Source: Bacillus sp. N13C7
Lineage (GTDB): Bacteria; Bacillota; Bacilli; Bacillales; Bacillaceae
Length of the DNA: 64,000 bases
Direction: 5' to 3'
NCBI RefSeq assembly: GCF_026790065.1
Contig: NZ_JALAMO010000016.1
Span: 98,787-162,786, forward strand
The notes below the pieces were generated by a model. That model was not told where the DNA came from, made no database searches, and saw only the letters and a program-made list of their open reading frames with translations. Below, piece by piece: positions 1-12,023 of this stretch. Each line of letters starts with the position of its first letter. The first letter of the stretch is position 1. Made by a program: the position numbers and the translations under genes.

Positions 1-672
1 GAGCTTCATTTTTGTAAGCGTTTTATCTGATGCACCGGGAAAATGCCCTTCAATGCGTTTTCGCTGTTTCTTTGTAGCTTGCATGCAGTGAAGCATTAAA
101 TCATCACCATCTACCAGACGAGGCCATCCTGTCATTTCTCCGCCTTGGATGACATCCGGATGTTCAATCCACTGTTTTCTGACGTCAAACGGAAGGACGT
201 GATCCTCGTTCAGAACCTCAGTCTGGAGGTCATAGCGTGACCACCAAAAATATTGAACAGGCTGCTTTTTGAGTTCGTTCAAAATCGTAAGCGCTTTCTT
301 TTTTCCGCTTTGTAAAAGCAAAAATAAGTTATCGTTCACAAATGTCGTTGTTCCGTATTGAGACACATATTCAGCCAGTGTTTGGGGATTATATATTTGA
401 AAAGGATGTGCGTGCGGTTCAATATACCCTGGCACAATGTATTTTCCTTCACAATCAATCGTATAAATTTCTTCGGCTCTATTCGGAAGTTCATGACCCA
501 CATAAACAATGCGGTCCTGATAAATCCAAATGTTTTTTTTCAGCCATTGTTTTACATATGGATTTAAGACGAGAGCATTCCGTAAAAGGAGCGTTGGAAG
601 CAGCTTTGAGTCTACAACATCAACCTGTGCCCTGATGTCTTTGTTTTTCCAGTTAAAGGTGCGTTCGGACAT
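1..672 (-). CDS. yerA: YerA-type adenine deaminase-like amidohydrolase (3' end cut by window)
   Basis: The minus-strand frame opens at an ATG at 672 and stays open to the window edge, giving the first 224 residues. The translation has the N-terminal beta-rich domain of amidohydrolases followed by a VPGYIEPHAHP segment, whose HxH pair is the metal-binding motif of adenine deaminase and related cyclic amidohydrolases. GGAGAG lies 8-9 bases before the ATG. The full protein should be about 580 residues, so the remaining metal ligands and catalytic residues are outside the window. The yerA assignment rests on synteny (next to yecA, yezC and purD); the substrate is not proven by what is visible. 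Confidence 0.85.
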   Translation of the reverse strand, partial: MSERTFNWKNKDIRAQVDVVDSKLLPTLLLRNALVLNPYVKQWLKKNIWIYQDRIVYVGHELPNRAEEIYTIDCEGKYIVPGYIEPHAHPFQIYNPQTLAEYVSQYGTTTFVNDNLFLLLQSGKKKALTILNELKKQPVQYFWWSRYDLQTEVLNEDHVLPFDVRKQWIEHPDVIQGGEMTGWPRLVDGDDLMLHCMQATKKQRKRIEGHFPGASDKTLTKMKL

Positions 673-799
673 TCACATACTCTCCTTTACATGTATTAGA
701 CTCATGTTATCACATCCTTCCTCATCACGCACGATAAAAACGTTACAAATTTTTGAAGGTTCAATTAAAAAACTTTTTTAATAAAAGGAGCAAATTTTC

Positions 800-1033
800 A
801 TGAAGCCAAACATCAGTCTCATCAATGCCGTCTTCAGAATCGCCTGCGGACTGACGATTATGTCAGCAGCCAGCGCAAAGTTTACGAAAAAGCCCTGGTG
901 CAGAATGAACCTCTTTTACATCTTTATGGGAGCCTTGAAAGCAGGTTCGGGGATCTTGCGCTTCTGTCCTGTAACCTACATGTTTCAAAACGGCGCTTTC
1001 GAAAATAGCCAACAGGACCACCAAGACAGGTAA
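800..1033 (+). CDS. yezF: Small DUF2892-type membrane protein
   Basis: A 77-residue reading frame with an AAAGGAG ribosome site about 9 bases before ATG. It looks like the DUF2892/YgaP-like inner membrane family: an N-terminal region with two hydrophobic segments (about residues 8-25 and 36-55) and an RFCPVTYMF motif near residue 58 resembling the conserved CP/Y end of that family. It is divergent from yerA across 127 bases and convergent with the permease gene, sharing a terminator. No enzymatic function is suggested. The symbol is from memory and less certain than the family. Confidence 0.65.
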   Translation: MKPNISLINAVFRIACGLTIMSAASAKFTKKPWCRMNLFYIFMGALKAGSGILRFCPVTYMFQNGAFENSQQDHQDR

Positions 1034-1035
1034 AC

Positions 1036-1072
1036 AAAAAAGCTTGATCACGAAACGTGATCAAGCTTTTTC
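1036..1072. terminator. Bidirectional terminator, yezF / yecA
   Basis: Perfect stem AAAGCTTGATCACG / CGTGATCAAGCTTT with a 3-base loop, flanked by A-runs on one side and T-runs on the other, so it can terminate both converging transcripts. It overlaps the last codons of yecA. Confidence 0.9.
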
Positions 1073-2319
1073 TCATGACATCCCTTTGTCTTCATATAGA
1101 GATACCCTGCGGCTGCGAGTGCTGTCGGATAAAGAAGTGCCCAGCCGCTGAACGAGTAAATCACTGCGCACGCCGCAAACGCTCCGAGCGCCATCCACCA
1201 CCCTGAATCTCTCCAGCTCAGCATCTTCAAAGCTGCTGCCATTGTACATAGGTAAGATGCGATGAATGCCGCACTCGGCCCTTTTAACAGTGTCGTCAAA
1301 TCGATTTGAAACAGGCCATGCACCGCAAGCACTAAGCCAAACACTGCAGCCAGCGCTGATAATACACGGATTGGCGTATGTTTTGTCTCACTGAGTTTCC
1401 CGAAATATACAGGAATGTGCCCCTCCCTCGCTAATGCGTACACCATTCTGGAAAAACCCGCAATATTGGCATGAACAGTGGCGAATGTGATAAACAGTGC
1501 TAAACAAACCGTTACATATACTCCGCTCTCCCCGGCTCCTTTTGAGATGAGTATCGCAAGCGATGCGATTTCTCCATTCTCTCCGTAGGAATGAGTCCCT
1601 ATCGTCACAAATGACAGCATGATATACAGCCCTGCCACACAAGCCGCCCCCAAAAACAAGCTGATTGGGACGTCTTTTTCAGGCCGATGAAACTCCTCAG
1701 CCAATGGGGTAATCATTTCCCAGCCTACAAAGGAGAAAAAAATCATAACAGAAACAGATCCCGCGGCAGACCAGCCATGCGGGAGAAACAGCTTGAATTC
1801 CGTTATCTTAACGTGAGGCAATGACACGGCAATAGAAGTAACAAGCAGAAATACGATGATACAAATAACGAGTGTACTGATGTTTGCGGAAAGTTGAATG
1901 CCTCTCATATGCAGCAAAATAGAAACAACCAGCATACACCCTGCAATCCATGTAATCTGCCAATCCGAAGCCTCTGTGACGTAACTAACGTAATGCGCGC
2001 CAGTCAAAGCAATAATAGGGACGCCAATCGGAACGGAGCCTAACATAATCCAGCCCAAAACCGCTCCGGCTTTTTTCTGAAAAGCCAGCTGCACGTAAGC
2101 CGTGATTCCTCCCGCGCTGGGCGCTATTTTCACAAGCCGGGCCAGTGTGCCGACAAGAAGAAAAGATAAAAAAGACATGAATACCCAGACGAATAAAGAA
2201 CCCGGACCAGCTGCGTCAGCGGTGACAGACGGCAGGATTAATATCCCGCAGCCTAAAACGGCCCCAACCGTTAATGCCGTCCCTTGTATCCAAGTGATAG
2301 AACGCTGTAATTCTGGCAA
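1048..2319 (-). CDS. yecA: APC-family amino acid permease
   Basis: A polytopic protein of 423 residues with about 12 hydrophobic helices and the APC signature near the N-terminus (AVLGCGILILPS, unwound helix 1 GxG region). Probable role: amino acid uptake or efflux at the cytoplasmic membrane; substrate unknown. A longer frame reaches 2373, but the best start is the TTG at 2319, which has AGAGGGGG seven to eight bases upstream, so 18 extra codons were removed. Divergent from the Lrp-like gene yezC over about 146 bases, an arrangement typical of an Lrp regulator controlling an adjacent transporter. Confidence 0.85.
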   Translation of the reverse strand: MPELQRSITWIQGTALTVGAVLGCGILILPSVTADAAGPGSLFVWVFMSFLSFLLVGTLARLVKIAPSAGGITAYVQLAFQKKAGAVLGWIMLGSVPIGVPIIALTGAHYVSYVTEASDWQITWIAGCMLVVSILLHMRGIQLSANISTLVICIIVFLLVTSIAVSLPHVKITEFKLFLPHGWSAAGSVSVMIFFSFVGWEMITPLAEEFHRPEKDVPISLFLGAACVAGLYIMLSFVTIGTHSYGENGEIASLAILISKGAGESGVYVTVCLALFITFATVHANIAGFSRMVYALAREGHIPVYFGKLSETKHTPIRVLSALAAVFGLVLAVHGLFQIDLTTLLKGPSAAFIASYLCTMAAALKMLSWRDSGWWMALGAFAACAVIYSFSGWALLYPTALAAAGYLYMKTKGCHEKKLDHVS

Positions 2320-2465
2320 TATGATGCCCCCTCTCTGATTGATGGCTTTATTATAGAAAAAATAAGTGTGCATCCATACGCTACAATGAAGCTAAATCAA
2401 CAGCATCACCTTATGATCAAAGGAATTTTCATTCATTTACCTAAACATGCAAAGGAGGCAGACAA

Positions 2466-2888
2466 ATGGACGATACAGACCTTCAGAATCTATCGCATTT
2501 GCAGAGAAATGGCAGATTAACGATGGTTGAGCTGGGAAAGCTTGTTGGACTCAGCTCGCCAAGCGCGGCGGAACGTGTCAGGAAGCTGGAAGACAAAGGA
2601 GTGATTACCGGCTACAGCGCGAATATCTGTTACGAAAAACTAAATAAGCACGTCACGGCTTTTATCCTGATGGAGCCGAAAAGCTGTAAACACTATGCCG
2701 CCTTTGCCATAGCGCACCCGGATGTGGCAGAAAACCACCGCATCACAGGGATGTACAGCTATGTGACAAAAGTAGTGACAGAATCAGTCCATACGCTTGA
2801 GGATTTTATTGACGCTTCGATGGCCCATGGAAAACCGACCACGCTCGTTGTGCTTTCTTCTTCTGCCCAGCATCCCGCTTTTGTATAA
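2466..2888 (+). CDS. yezC: Lrp/AsnC-family transcriptional regulator
   Basis: 140 residues: N-terminal helix-turn-helix of the Lrp/AsnC type (about residues 5-45, with GKLVGLSSPSAAERVRKLED as recognition region) followed by an alpha/beta RAM ligand domain ending near residue 135. Length is close to the family norm of about 150. AAAGGAGG precedes ATG by 7 bases. Divergent from the permease gene yecA, which is the likely target; purine operon control is not suggested because purD lies downstream in convergent orientation. Confidence 0.87.
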   Translation: MDDTDLQNLSHLQRNGRLTMVELGKLVGLSSPSAAERVRKLEDKGVITGYSANICYEKLNKHVTAFILMEPKSCKHYAAFAIAHPDVAENHRITGMYSYVTKVVTESVHTLEDFIDASMAHGKPTTLVVLSSSAQHPAFV

Positions 2889-2891
2889 CAA

Positions 2892-2922
2892 AAAAACCCG
2901 CAGCTCAATCTGCGGGTTTTCT
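2892..2922. terminator. Bidirectional terminator, yezC / purD
   Basis: AAACCCGCAG / CTGCGGGTTT stem with a 6-base loop, A-run before and T-run after, placed between the convergent ends of yezC and purD. It ends the purine operon on the minus strand. Confidence 0.88.
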
Positions 2923-2926
2923 TCAC

Positions 2927-4210
<1,284 letters not shown>

Positions 4211-5749
4211 TTAATGTTTGAAGTGTCTGATGCCGGTGAACACCATGGCAATGCCGTACTCATCCGCTTTTTTGATGGAATCCTCATCACGTACAGATCC
4301 CCCCGGCTGAATGATAGCCGTAACGCCCGCTTTTGCCGCTTCTTCAACAGTGTCCGGCATTGGGAAAAATGCATCAGATCCAAGTGCGCTGCCTTTCGCT
4401 TTTTCTCCTGCTTGTTCAATGGCAATTTTCGCTGATCCGACGCGGTTCATTTGACCCGCTCCCACACCGACTGTCATGTTGTCTTTCGCGAGAACGATCG
4501 CATTTGATTTCACATGCTTCACGACTTTCCAAGCAAGCTTCAAGTCTTCCCACTCTTGCTCGTTCGGTTCTCTTTCTGTCGGAATGCTGATCTCCGCATC
4601 ATCAAACCCGTGCATATCTAAATCTTGAATCAGCAGCCCGCCTTGAACGGATGTCAGCTGTTTTTCTTTTTGAACGGCAGCTGTCACATCAAGCGTCAGC
4701 AGACGAAGGTTTTTCTTCGCAGTCAGGATCTCAAGCGCTTCTTGGCTGAATGAAGGCGCAATGATGATTTCTAAGAAAATGTTGTGAAGCACTTCGGCAG
4801 TTGCCTTGTCCACTTCACGATTCAGCGCGATAATGCCGCCGAAAATAGATGTTTTATCCGCTTCAAATGCTCTGTCGAAGGCTTCTGAAATTGATTCTCC
4901 TGTTCCGACGCCGCATGGATTCATATGCTTCACGGCAACCGCAGCCGGCTCAGTGAATTCACGGACGATTTGAACTGCCGCATCTGCATCCTTAATGTTG
5001 TTGTACGAAAGCTCTTTGCCGTGGAGCTGTTCTGCTTGCGCAATGGATCCTTTAACAGGAATTGCAGTTTGATAGAATGTTGCTTCCTGATGTGGGTTTT
5101 CTCCGTAGCGAAGCGATTGTTTTTTCTCAAATGTAACAGTGAATTGTTCTGGTTCTTTTTCACCGGCAACGTTTGTCAAATAGTCAGCAATCAAAGCATC
5201 ATATGCCGCAGTATGACGGAATACTTTTGCCGCCAGCTCGCGTTTTTTCTGAAGTGATACGCCGCCTTCTTCTTTGATTTGATTCAGCACCGGGCTGTAA
5301 TCCGCTGGATCAACGATAACCGTCACATCCTGATGGTTTTTTGAGGCCGCACGCAGCATGCCCGGGCCGCCGATGTCGATATTTTCAATCGCTTCTTCAT
5401 ATGTGACATCTTCTTTTGAAATCGTTTCTTTAAATGGATAAAGGTTAACAACAACAAGGTCAATCGGCTGAATCCCGTGTTCATTGATCTGCGCCATATG
5501 CTCTTCATTGCCGCGAACCGCTAGAAGACCGCCGTGAATATTCGGATGAAGTGTTTTTAGCCGTCCGTCCATAATCTCAGGAAAGCCTGTCACTTCAGAA
5601 ATTCCGATGACATTCACACCGTTTTCTTGAAGAAGCTTTTTCGTTCCGCCTGTTGAAATCACTTCAACGCCAAGCTCTGTTAGTTCTTTTACGAAAGGAA
5701 CGAGATTTGTTTTATCTGAAACACTGATTAATGCACGTTTAATGGTCAT
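4211..5749 (-). CDS. purH: Bifunctional AICAR transformylase / IMP cyclohydrolase
   Basis: Catalyses the last two steps to IMP. The N-terminal third (about 1-195) is the MGS-like cyclohydrolase domain; the rest is the AICAR formyltransferase with the KHMNPCG motif near residue 265 and a C-terminal region ending FTGIRHFKH, the usual family end. 512 residues is the typical length. The start at 5749 overlaps the end of purN by four bases, implying translational coupling. Confidence 0.97.
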   Translation of the reverse strand: MTIKRALISVSDKTNLVPFVKELTELGVEVISTGGTKKLLQENGVNVIGISEVTGFPEIMDGRLKTLHPNIHGGLLAVRGNEEHMAQINEHGIQPIDLVVVNLYPFKETISKEDVTYEEAIENIDIGGPGMLRAASKNHQDVTVIVDPADYSPVLNQIKEEGGVSLQKKRELAAKVFRHTAAYDALIADYLTNVAGEKEPEQFTVTFEKKQSLRYGENPHQEATFYQTAIPVKGSIAQAEQLHGKELSYNNIKDADAAVQIVREFTEPAAVAVKHMNPCGVGTGESISEAFDRAFEADKTSIFGGIIALNREVDKATAEVLHNIFLEIIIAPSFSQEALEILTAKKNLRLLTLDVTAAVQKEKQLTSVQGGLLIQDLDMHGFDDAEISIPTEREPNEQEWEDLKLAWKVVKHVKSNAIVLAKDNMTVGVGAGQMNRVGSAKIAIEQAGEKAKGSALGSDAFFPMPDTVEEAAKAGVTAIIQPGGSVRDEDSIKKADEYGIAMVFTGIRHFKH

Positions 5750-6333
5750 GCCTTTTCACCTCTGTTATTTAATCCTAATAGCTGTTTAATTACACTTGGA
5801 TACCATTTATGCTCAAGCTCGTGAATCCGCTGTTCAATTGTTTCCAATGTATCATGTTCGTTAATTTCGATTGCCTTTTGAGCAATGATCGGGCCTGTAT
5901 CCATTCCTTCATCAACATAATGCACAGTGATTCCTGCAACCTTCACACCCGCGCGGTACGCCTGTCCGACTGCGTCGATCCCCGGAAACGCGGGAAGAAG
6001 TGATGGGTGAATATTGATGATTTTTCCTCCGTATGCCTGAAGCAGCGTATCACCGATCAGCCTCATATAACCGGCAAGAACAATCAATTCAACATCATGA
6101 AGATGAAGCTGTTCGATAATCGCCCGTTCAAATGCGGCCTTGTTTTCATAAGACTTCGGCTCAAATGCAAAGGATGGAATGTGGAATGATTCCGCCCGTT
6201 CGATGACTTTCGCCTGCGGTTTGTCGCAAACGAGGAGCGATACGGACGCATCCCATTTCTCCTCTTTCAAGCGCGTGACAATGGCTTCGAAGTTCGAACC
6301 GTTTCCTGATGCAAATACCGCAAATTTTTTCAT
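5746..6333 (-). CDS. purN: Glycinamide ribonucleotide formyltransferase (10-formyl-THF type)
   Basis: 195 residues matching the formyltransferase fold: phosphate-binding [11 protein letters not shown] near the N-terminus, the catalytic [13 protein letters not shown] loop near residue 105, and a [14 protein letters not shown] segment near residue 135 with the catalytic Asp. Start overlaps the purM stop by four bases. This is the folate-dependent enzyme; formate-dependent PurT is not in this window. Confidence 0.97.
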   Translation of the reverse strand: MKKFAVFASGNGSNFEAIVTRLKEEKWDASVSLLVCDKPQAKVIERAESFHIPSFAFEPKSYENKAAFERAIIEQLHLHDVELIVLAGYMRLIGDTLLQAYGGKIINIHPSLLPAFPGIDAVGQAYRAGVKVAGITVHYVDEGMDTGPIIAQKAIEINEHDTLETIEQRIHELEHKWYPSVIKQLLGLNNRGEKA

Positions 6334-7370
6334 GAAAGTGCCGCACCGCCGAATGTGACGCCTTCGCCTTGTTTCACACGCCCGATCAAATAGGCTTTTT
6401 CGCCATGGCTTTCAAGCGTGCCAATCACATCTGTCAGGTGCTCTTCTTTGACAGCCAACACAAAGCCGATGCCCATATTAAAGACGTTGAACATGTCTTC
6501 TTCCTTCAGCTTGCCGTATTCTTGCAGGAAAGAGAAAATCGGCGGGATCGGCCATGAGCCGTTATCGATTTCCGCACTTAAGCCTTCTGGAAGCATACGC
6601 GGGATATTTTCGATGAATCCTCCGCCTGTTACATGCGCCATGCCGTCGACTTTTCCGCTTTTCACCGCAGCTAGCACGGGCTTCACGTAAATTCTTGTCG
6701 GCTCAAGCAGCTCCTCGCCAAGCGGGCGGTCAAACGGCTCGTATGTTGTTTCAAGATCCAGCTCCGCATCGTCCAGAAGTACCTTTCTCACAAGGGAAAA
6801 CCCGTTGCTGTGAAGGCCGCTGGAGCTCAGGCCGATCAAAAGATGGCCCTCCTCAATGTTTTCTCCAGTCACGATTTTGTCTTTTTCCGCCACCCCGACT
6901 GAGAAACCGGCAATATCGTATTCATCAGCTGTATATAGTCCCGGCATTTCAGCCGTCTCGCCGCCGACTAAGGCTGAACCTGACTGCTCACAGCCGTCTG
7001 CCACACCTTGTACGATCTGCTCAATTTTCACAGGGTCCGCTTTGCCGACCGCTAAATAATCGAGGAAAAACAGCGGCTCTGCACCTTGTGCCAGCACGTC
7101 ATTAACACACATCGCAACAGCGTCAACGCCAATTGTGTCATGCTTATCCATAGTAAAAGCGAGCTTTATTTTTGTGCCGACACCGTCCGTCCCCGAAATT
7201 AAAACAGGTTTTTGATAAGAAAGCTCAGACAGGTCAAACATGCCGCCAAAACCGCCAAGGCTGCCCATAACGCCAAGCCGTTTTGTGCGCTCCACATGTT
7301 TTTTCATTCGTTTTACAGCTTCATATCCGGCTTCGATGTCAACTCCTGCGTTTTTATATGCTTCAGACAT
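6330..7370 (-). CDS. purM: Phosphoribosylformylglycinamidine cyclo-ligase (AIR synthetase)
   Basis: 346 residues of the PurM/ATP-binding superfamily: [14 protein letters not shown] near residue 58, [17 protein letters not shown] near 92, and [10 protein letters not shown] near 135 are the dimer and ATP sites. The frame opens further upstream (7412), but the ATG at 7370 has AAAGGAG eight bases before it and gives the usual MSEAYKNAG start, so it is preferred. About 100 bases separate it from purF, the longest gap in the lower half of the operon. Confidence 0.97.
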   Translation of the reverse strand: MSEAYKNAGVDIEAGYEAVKRMKKHVERTKRLGVMGSLGGFGGMFDLSELSYQKPVLISGTDGVGTKIKLAFTMDKHDTIGVDAVAMCVNDVLAQGAEPLFFLDYLAVGKADPVKIEQIVQGVADGCEQSGSALVGGETAEMPGLYTADEYDIAGFSVGVAEKDKIVTGENIEEGHLLIGLSSSGLHSNGFSLVRKVLLDDAELDLETTYEPFDRPLGEELLEPTRIYVKPVLAAVKSGKVDGMAHVTGGGFIENIPRMLPEGLSAEIDNGSWPIPPIFSFLQEYGKLKEEDMFNVFNMGIGFVLAVKEEHLTDVIGTLESHGEKAYLIGRVKQGEGVTFGGAALS

Positions 7371-7428
7371 CCTATTCACTCCTTTAAGGCGCTTTTCAAA
7401 ATATCTCCCCAAACGAGGGCAGAAAGAG

Positions 7429-7454
7429 AAAGGCAGCCGAACTGCGCTGCCTTT
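7429..7454 (-). other. Intercistronic stem-loop between purF and purM
   Basis: AAAGGCAGC and GCTGCCTTT form a perfect 9-bp stem with an 8-base loop just after the purF stop. On the transcript it is followed by CTCTTTCTG, a pyrimidine run but not a clean U-tract, so it could be a weak terminator or an RNA processing/stability element. Confidence 0.55.
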
Positions 7455-7470
7455 ATGTCATTTTCAAGTT

Positions 7471-8901
7471 TTATTTGGTTAACACTGCTTCTTTCACATG
7501 AGGAAGCACTGTATCCTGGTAAATTTCAGTCGGATATTTTCCTGTAAAGCATGCGAGACACTGTCCGCAATTCGAGTCATCGTATTTTCTGCCGATGCCT
7601 TTCAACAGCCCTTCCACACTTAAAAATGAGAGAGTGTCGGCTCCGATTTCCTGACGGATTTCTTCAACAGAATGCGAAGACGCGATCAGTTCTTCATGTG
7701 TGGACGTATCAATGCCGTAAAAGCACGGATGGGCGATCGGCGGTGAACTGATTTTCACATGCACCTCGGTCGCACCCGCTTCTCTGAGCATAGTGACAAT
7801 CCGGCGGCTTGTTGTTCCGCGCACGATAGAGTCATCTACCATGACGACGCGTTTGCCTTCCACAACCCCGCGCACAGCAGACAGCTTCATTCTGACGCCT
7901 TGCTCACGCAGTGCCTGAGACGGCTGAATAAACGTTCTGCCTACATAGCGGTTTTTGATTAAGCCAAGCTCATACGGGATGCCTGTGGCTTCTGCATAGC
8001 CGATTGCCGCAGAAATACTGGAATCCGGAACTCCTGTTACAACGTCAGCTTCCACTGCAGATTCCTGAGCAAGCATTTTCCCAAGGTTTTTACGGGCACT
8101 GTGCACGTTAATGCCATCAATGTTGCTGTCAGGCCTTGAGAAATAAATGTACTCCATGCTGCAGATGGAACGGTTAATATTCATGGAAAAACGCTCTGAT
8201 TTCATGCCTTCATCATTGATAATCAGCATTTCGCCCGGTTCTACCTCACGAAGGTACGTTGCACCGACAACATCAAATGCGCATGTTTCTGATGCGACCA
8301 CATAAGCGTCGCCCATCATGCCGATTGACAGCGGTCTAAGCCCGTTCGGGTCAAGTGCGACAATCATTTCGGTTTCGGTCATGATCAGAAACGCGTAGGC
8401 GCCTTTCAGCATGGAAAGCGAGTTTTTAATTTGATCCTTCAGCGTGAAGTGGCCGCTTCTTTTGATTAAGTGAGCCAAAACCTCTGTATCTGAAGAGGTC
8501 TGGAAGATGCTTCCTTGGTTTTCAAGCTGCTGCTTCAGCTGAGTGGCATTGACAAGATTTCCATTATGAGCAAGCGCCAGGCTGCCGTTGTTTTGGGAAC
8601 GGAAGAGGAGCGGCTGAACATTTTCGTATCCGCCGCCTCCAGCCGTTGCGTACCGAACGTGCCCGATTGCGCCTTTCCCCTTTACTTTGCTGAGCTCGCC
8701 ATTTTGAAACACTTCAGTAATCAGCCCTTGGCCTTTGTGCGCTGTCAGCTTTTCACCGTCAGTTGCTACAATACCCGCGCCCTCCTGTCCTCTGTGCTGA
8801 AGGCTGTGGAGGCCGTAATACGTGATTTGCGGGGCTTCTTCATGTCCCCAAATCCCAAAAACGCCGCATTCTTCATTTAAGCCTTTGATTTCAGCAAGCA
8901 T
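7471..8901 (-). CDS. purF: Glutamine PRPP amidotransferase
   Basis: First committed step of purine synthesis, an Ntn hydrolase. The chosen start at 8901 ([11 protein letters not shown]) leaves an 11-residue propeptide before the catalytic cysteine of CGVFGIWG, as known for the Bacillus enzyme. The phosphoribosyltransferase part has the PRPP loop [14 protein letters not shown] near residue 340. Cysteines suited to the 4Fe-4S cluster are visible near residue 247 (SICSME), 393 (HPCFYG) and in CGQCLAC near 442. 476 residues. Overlaps purL by 25 bases. Confidence 0.97.
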   Translation of the reverse strand: MLAEIKGLNEECGVFGIWGHEEAPQITYYGLHSLQHRGQEGAGIVATDGEKLTAHKGQGLITEVFQNGELSKVKGKGAIGHVRYATAGGGGYENVQPLLFRSQNNGSLALAHNGNLVNATQLKQQLENQGSIFQTSSDTEVLAHLIKRSGHFTLKDQIKNSLSMLKGAYAFLIMTETEMIVALDPNGLRPLSIGMMGDAYVVASETCAFDVVGATYLREVEPGEMLIINDEGMKSERFSMNINRSICSMEYIYFSRPDSNIDGINVHSARKNLGKMLAQESAVEADVVTGVPDSSISAAIGYAEATGIPYELGLIKNRYVGRTFIQPSQALREQGVRMKLSAVRGVVEGKRVVMVDDSIVRGTTSRRIVTMLREAGATEVHVKISSPPIAHPCFYGIDTSTHEELIASSHSVEEIRQEIGADTLSFLSVEGLLKGIGRKYDDSNCGQCLACFTGKYPTEIYQDTVLPHVKEAVLTK

Positions 8902-11105
8902 GGGATAGCTCCTTTCCATGCGCGCTCAAGCTCTTTCGTTTGCGCATGAATCAATTGTTGTCCGTCTTGGTTTTGAATCGCCAACATTCCGTCAGCCGTT
9001 ACCTCACCGATATGAACCGCATCTTTCACAGCTGCTTCAAACGCTGCTTGATGCTCTTTTTTCACAGATACGACGAAGCGGGATTGAGATTCAGAGAATA
9101 ATAACGCTGCTTCCCCTTCTACAGTCACGCTAGCACCAAGGTTTTCCGTCGTCATGACACTTTCCGCAATCGCTACGCCTAGGCCGCCTTCAGACACATC
9201 ATGCGCAGATTGAACAAAGCCTTTTTTAATCGCGTCAAGCAATGCTTTTTGGCGTGACAGCTCTACATCAAGATCGATTTGCGGCGCTTTGCCGTAGATG
9301 CGGCCTTCTGTCATTTTTTGCAGCTCGCTACCAGCAAACTCTGGTTTTGTTTCGCCGATCACGTATACGAGATCTCCCGCTTGTTTGAAATACTGTGTTG
9401 TAATGTGTGCCGTATCTTCAATTAAGCCGACCATGCCGATAACAGGTGTCGGGTAGATCGCCGTGCCGTTTGATTCGTTATATAGCGATACGTTGCCGCC
9501 GATCACCGGAGTGCTGAGAACACTGCACGCCTCGCTGATGCCGTCAGCGGCTTTTTCGATCTGCCAGAAGATTTCTGGTTTCTCCGGGTTTCCGAAGTTC
9601 AGGTTATCCGTGACTGCAAGCGGTTCTGCACCTGAGCAAATGATGTTGCGCGCCGCTTCAGCGACAGCGATTTTCCCGCCGACTTCAGGATCGAGATAGA
9701 GATAACGGGCGTTACAGTCTGTTGTCATCGCCAGCGCTTTTTTCGTTCCGCGGATTCTGAGAACACCTGCGTCAGACCCAGGAGCGACAACTGTATTCGT
9801 CCGCACCATGTAGTCATACTGATCGTAAACCCATTCTTTGCTTGCGATCGTTGGCTGCTGGAGAAGGGCCTTCAGCGTTTCATTCGCATCATCAATTTGC
9901 GGAGCCGGAACGTCCGTTTCTAAAAACTCACGGTAGTAAGCGGGCTCTTGAGATGGCTTGTGGTAAACCGGAGCTTCTTCTGCCAAAGCATCAACAGGCA
10001 GCTCACATACAATCTCACCTTTGTGTGTGAGGCGAAGCATTTTATCATCTGTCACACGTCCGACAGAAACCGCTTCAAGATCGTACTTGTCAAAAATATC
10101 GATGATTTCCTGCTCACGTCCGCGCTCGATGACCAAAAGCATCCGTTCCTGTGATTCAGAAAGCATCATTTCATAAGCAGTCATGCCGGTTTCACGCTGA
10201 GGAATCAGGTCAAGATTCATTTCAATGCCGGAGCCGGCTTTACTTGCCATTTCTGCACTTGAGCTTGTTAAACCGGCAGCTCCCATATCCTGAATGCCGA
10301 CTAAGGCGTCGCATTGGATGACTTCCAGACATGCTTCAAGCAAAAGCTTCTCCATAAACGGATCGCCGACTTGGACAGCAGAACGCTTTTCTTCAGACGA
10401 GTCTGACATTTCTTCAGAAGCAAACGTAGCGCCGTGGATTCCGTCACGCCCTGTTTTCGCTCCTACGTACATCACTGTGTTGCCGACACCCTTCGCCTGG
10501 CCTTTTTTGATGTCTTCATGGTTGATTAAACCGACGCACATGGCGTTGACGAGCGGATTTCCTTCATAGCTGCTGTCAAACTGCACTTCTCCGCCGACTG
10601 TCGGGATGCCGATACAGTTGCCGTATCCGGCGATACCCGCTACTACTTCTTCAAACAAGTACTTCACGCGGGGTGAAGTCAGTTCACCAAATCGAAGAGA
10701 GTTCAATACAGCGATTGGGCGTGCACCCATTGAGAATACATCACGGATAATGCCGCCTACGCCAGTAGCAGCGCCTTGGTAAGGCTCTAGAGCTGATGGG
10801 TGGTTATGTGATTCAATTTTGAACACAACCGCTTGGTTATCACCGATATCAACGATTCCGGCGCCTTCCCCCGGCCCCTGCAGCACACGCTCGCCGCTTG
10901 TCGGGAATTTACGCAGAATCGGCTTTGAGTTTTTATAACTGCAATGCTCAGACCACATGACAGAAAAAATTCCGATTTCTGTGTAGTTCGGCAATCTTCC
11001 AAGAATGGATTCTATCAATGCAAACTCATCATCACTGACACCCATTTGCTGATACAGTTTCTCTTCTTTTATTTGTTCTTTACTTGGTTCAAGCAGTAGT
11101 GACAT
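8877..11105 (-). CDS. purL: FGAM synthase large subunit
   Basis: 742 residues, the short PurL type that works with separate PurQ and PurS in Gram-positive bacteria. Visible motifs: [10 protein letters not shown] near residue 50, the ATP/Mg sites in [19 protein letters not shown] near residue 97, and the second half repeat ([20 protein letters not shown]). No glutaminase domain is fused. Overlaps the purQ end by 17 bases, so PurQ and PurL synthesis is probably coupled. Confidence 0.97.
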   Translation of the reverse strand: MSLLLEPSKEQIKEEKLYQQMGVSDDEFALIESILGRLPNYTEIGIFSVMWSEHCSYKNSKPILRKFPTSGERVLQGPGEGAGIVDIGDNQAVVFKIESHNHPSALEPYQGAATGVGGIIRDVFSMGARPIAVLNSLRFGELTSPRVKYLFEEVVAGIAGYGNCIGIPTVGGEVQFDSSYEGNPLVNAMCVGLINHEDIKKGQAKGVGNTVMYVGAKTGRDGIHGATFASEEMSDSSEEKRSAVQVGDPFMEKLLLEACLEVIQCDALVGIQDMGAAGLTSSSAEMASKAGSGIEMNLDLIPQRETGMTAYEMMLSESQERMLLVIERGREQEIIDIFDKYDLEAVSVGRVTDDKMLRLTHKGEIVCELPVDALAEEAPVYHKPSQEPAYYREFLETDVPAPQIDDANETLKALLQQPTIASKEWVYDQYDYMVRTNTVVAPGSDAGVLRIRGTKKALAMTTDCNARYLYLDPEVGGKIAVAEAARNIICSGAEPLAVTDNLNFGNPEKPEIFWQIEKAADGISEACSVLSTPVIGGNVSLYNESNGTAIYPTPVIGMVGLIEDTAHITTQYFKQAGDLVYVIGETKPEFAGSELQKMTEGRIYGKAPQIDLDVELSRQKALLDAIKKGFVQSAHDVSEGGLGVAIAESVMTTENLGASVTVEGEAALLFSESQSRFVVSVKKEHQAAFEAAVKDAVHIGEVTADGMLAIQNQDGQQLIHAQTKELERAWKGAIPCLLKSKA

Positions 11106-11772
11106 GAGTTTCCCTCCAATTTTTCACGATAGACTGGAACAATTTAAGACCGTCGGCGCTTCCAAGCAGTTCATCGACCGCGCGCTCAGGGTGAGGCATC
11201 ATGCCTAATACATTGCCTTTCTCATTCACGACACCGGCAATGTCGCTGACACTTCCATTAATATTAGAGCCGTATGTGAAAGCAATTTGATTGTTTTCCT
11301 TTAATGAAGCAAGCGTCTCTTCATCACAGTAGAAATTCCCTTCACCATGGGCAACCGGGATGGTAATCGATTGGCCCTTTTCGTAGGAAGATGTGAATAA
11401 GGTTTCATCGTTCTGCACAATTAATTCAACCGGACGGCAAATAAATTTCAAATCTTTGTTGCGTCTCATTGCGCCTGGCAGTAGGCCAAGCTCCTGTAAA
11501 ATCTGGAATCCGTTGCAGACGCCGAGAACAGGTTTTCCTTCGGCCGCCGCCTGTTTGACAGCTGGCATAATATTCGCAAATCGGGCGATAGCGCCGCATC
11601 TTAAGTAATCGCCGTAAGAAAATCCTCCCGGAATTAACACGCCGTCGAAGCCGTCAAGGCTTGTTTCCTCATGCCAGACATATTCGACTTCATGGCCGAG
11701 CTCATCCTTTACAGCATGATACATATCGATATCACAGTTGGAGCCGGGTAACACAATCACCGCAAATTTCAC
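11089..11772 (-). CDS. purQ: FGAM synthase glutaminase subunit
   Basis: Class I glutamine amidotransferase of 227 residues supplying ammonia to PurL. The nucleophile elbow is GVCNGFQIL near residue 86 and the His/Glu pair is in MMPHPERA near residue 194. The start overlaps the purS stop by four bases (ATGA). Normal length. Confidence 0.97.
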   Translation of the reverse strand: MKFAVIVLPGSNCDIDMYHAVKDELGHEVEYVWHEETSLDGFDGVLIPGGFSYGDYLRCGAIARFANIMPAVKQAAAEGKPVLGVCNGFQILQELGLLPGAMRRNKDLKFICRPVELIVQNDETLFTSSYEKGQSITIPVAHGEGNFYCDEETLASLKENNQIAFTYGSNINGSVSDIAGVVNEKGNVLGMMPHPERAVDELLGSADGLKLFQSIVKNWRETHVTTA

Positions 11773-12023
11773 TGTGCGACTACCTCCTCAACTTCATATC
11801 TGTAATCTTCAATCACTGTGTTTGCAAGAAGTTTTTCGCACATTTCTTTTACTAGAGCGTCCAGATCACGGTCAGATTTTTCAATGGTTAGCTCCATGTA
11901 TTTTCCGATGCGCACATCTTGAACTTCGTTATAAGTCATACTGTGCAAGGCATGCTGGACAGCGCTCCCTTGTGGATCTAGTACACTTTCTTTTAAACTG
12001 ACATAAACTTTTACTTTATACAT
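11769..12023 (-). CDS. purS: FGAM synthase PurS subunit
   Basis: 84-residue small protein that bridges PurL and PurQ. The frame is open further upstream, but the ATG at 12023 ([10 protein letters not shown]) has GGGAGG upstream and matches the usual PurS start and length. It overlaps the 3' end of purC by eight bases. Confidence 0.95.
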   Translation of the reverse strand: MYKVKVYVSLKESVLDPQGSAVQHALHSMTYNEVQDVRIGKYMELTIEKSDRDLDALVKEMCEKLLANTVIEDYRYEVEEVVAQ

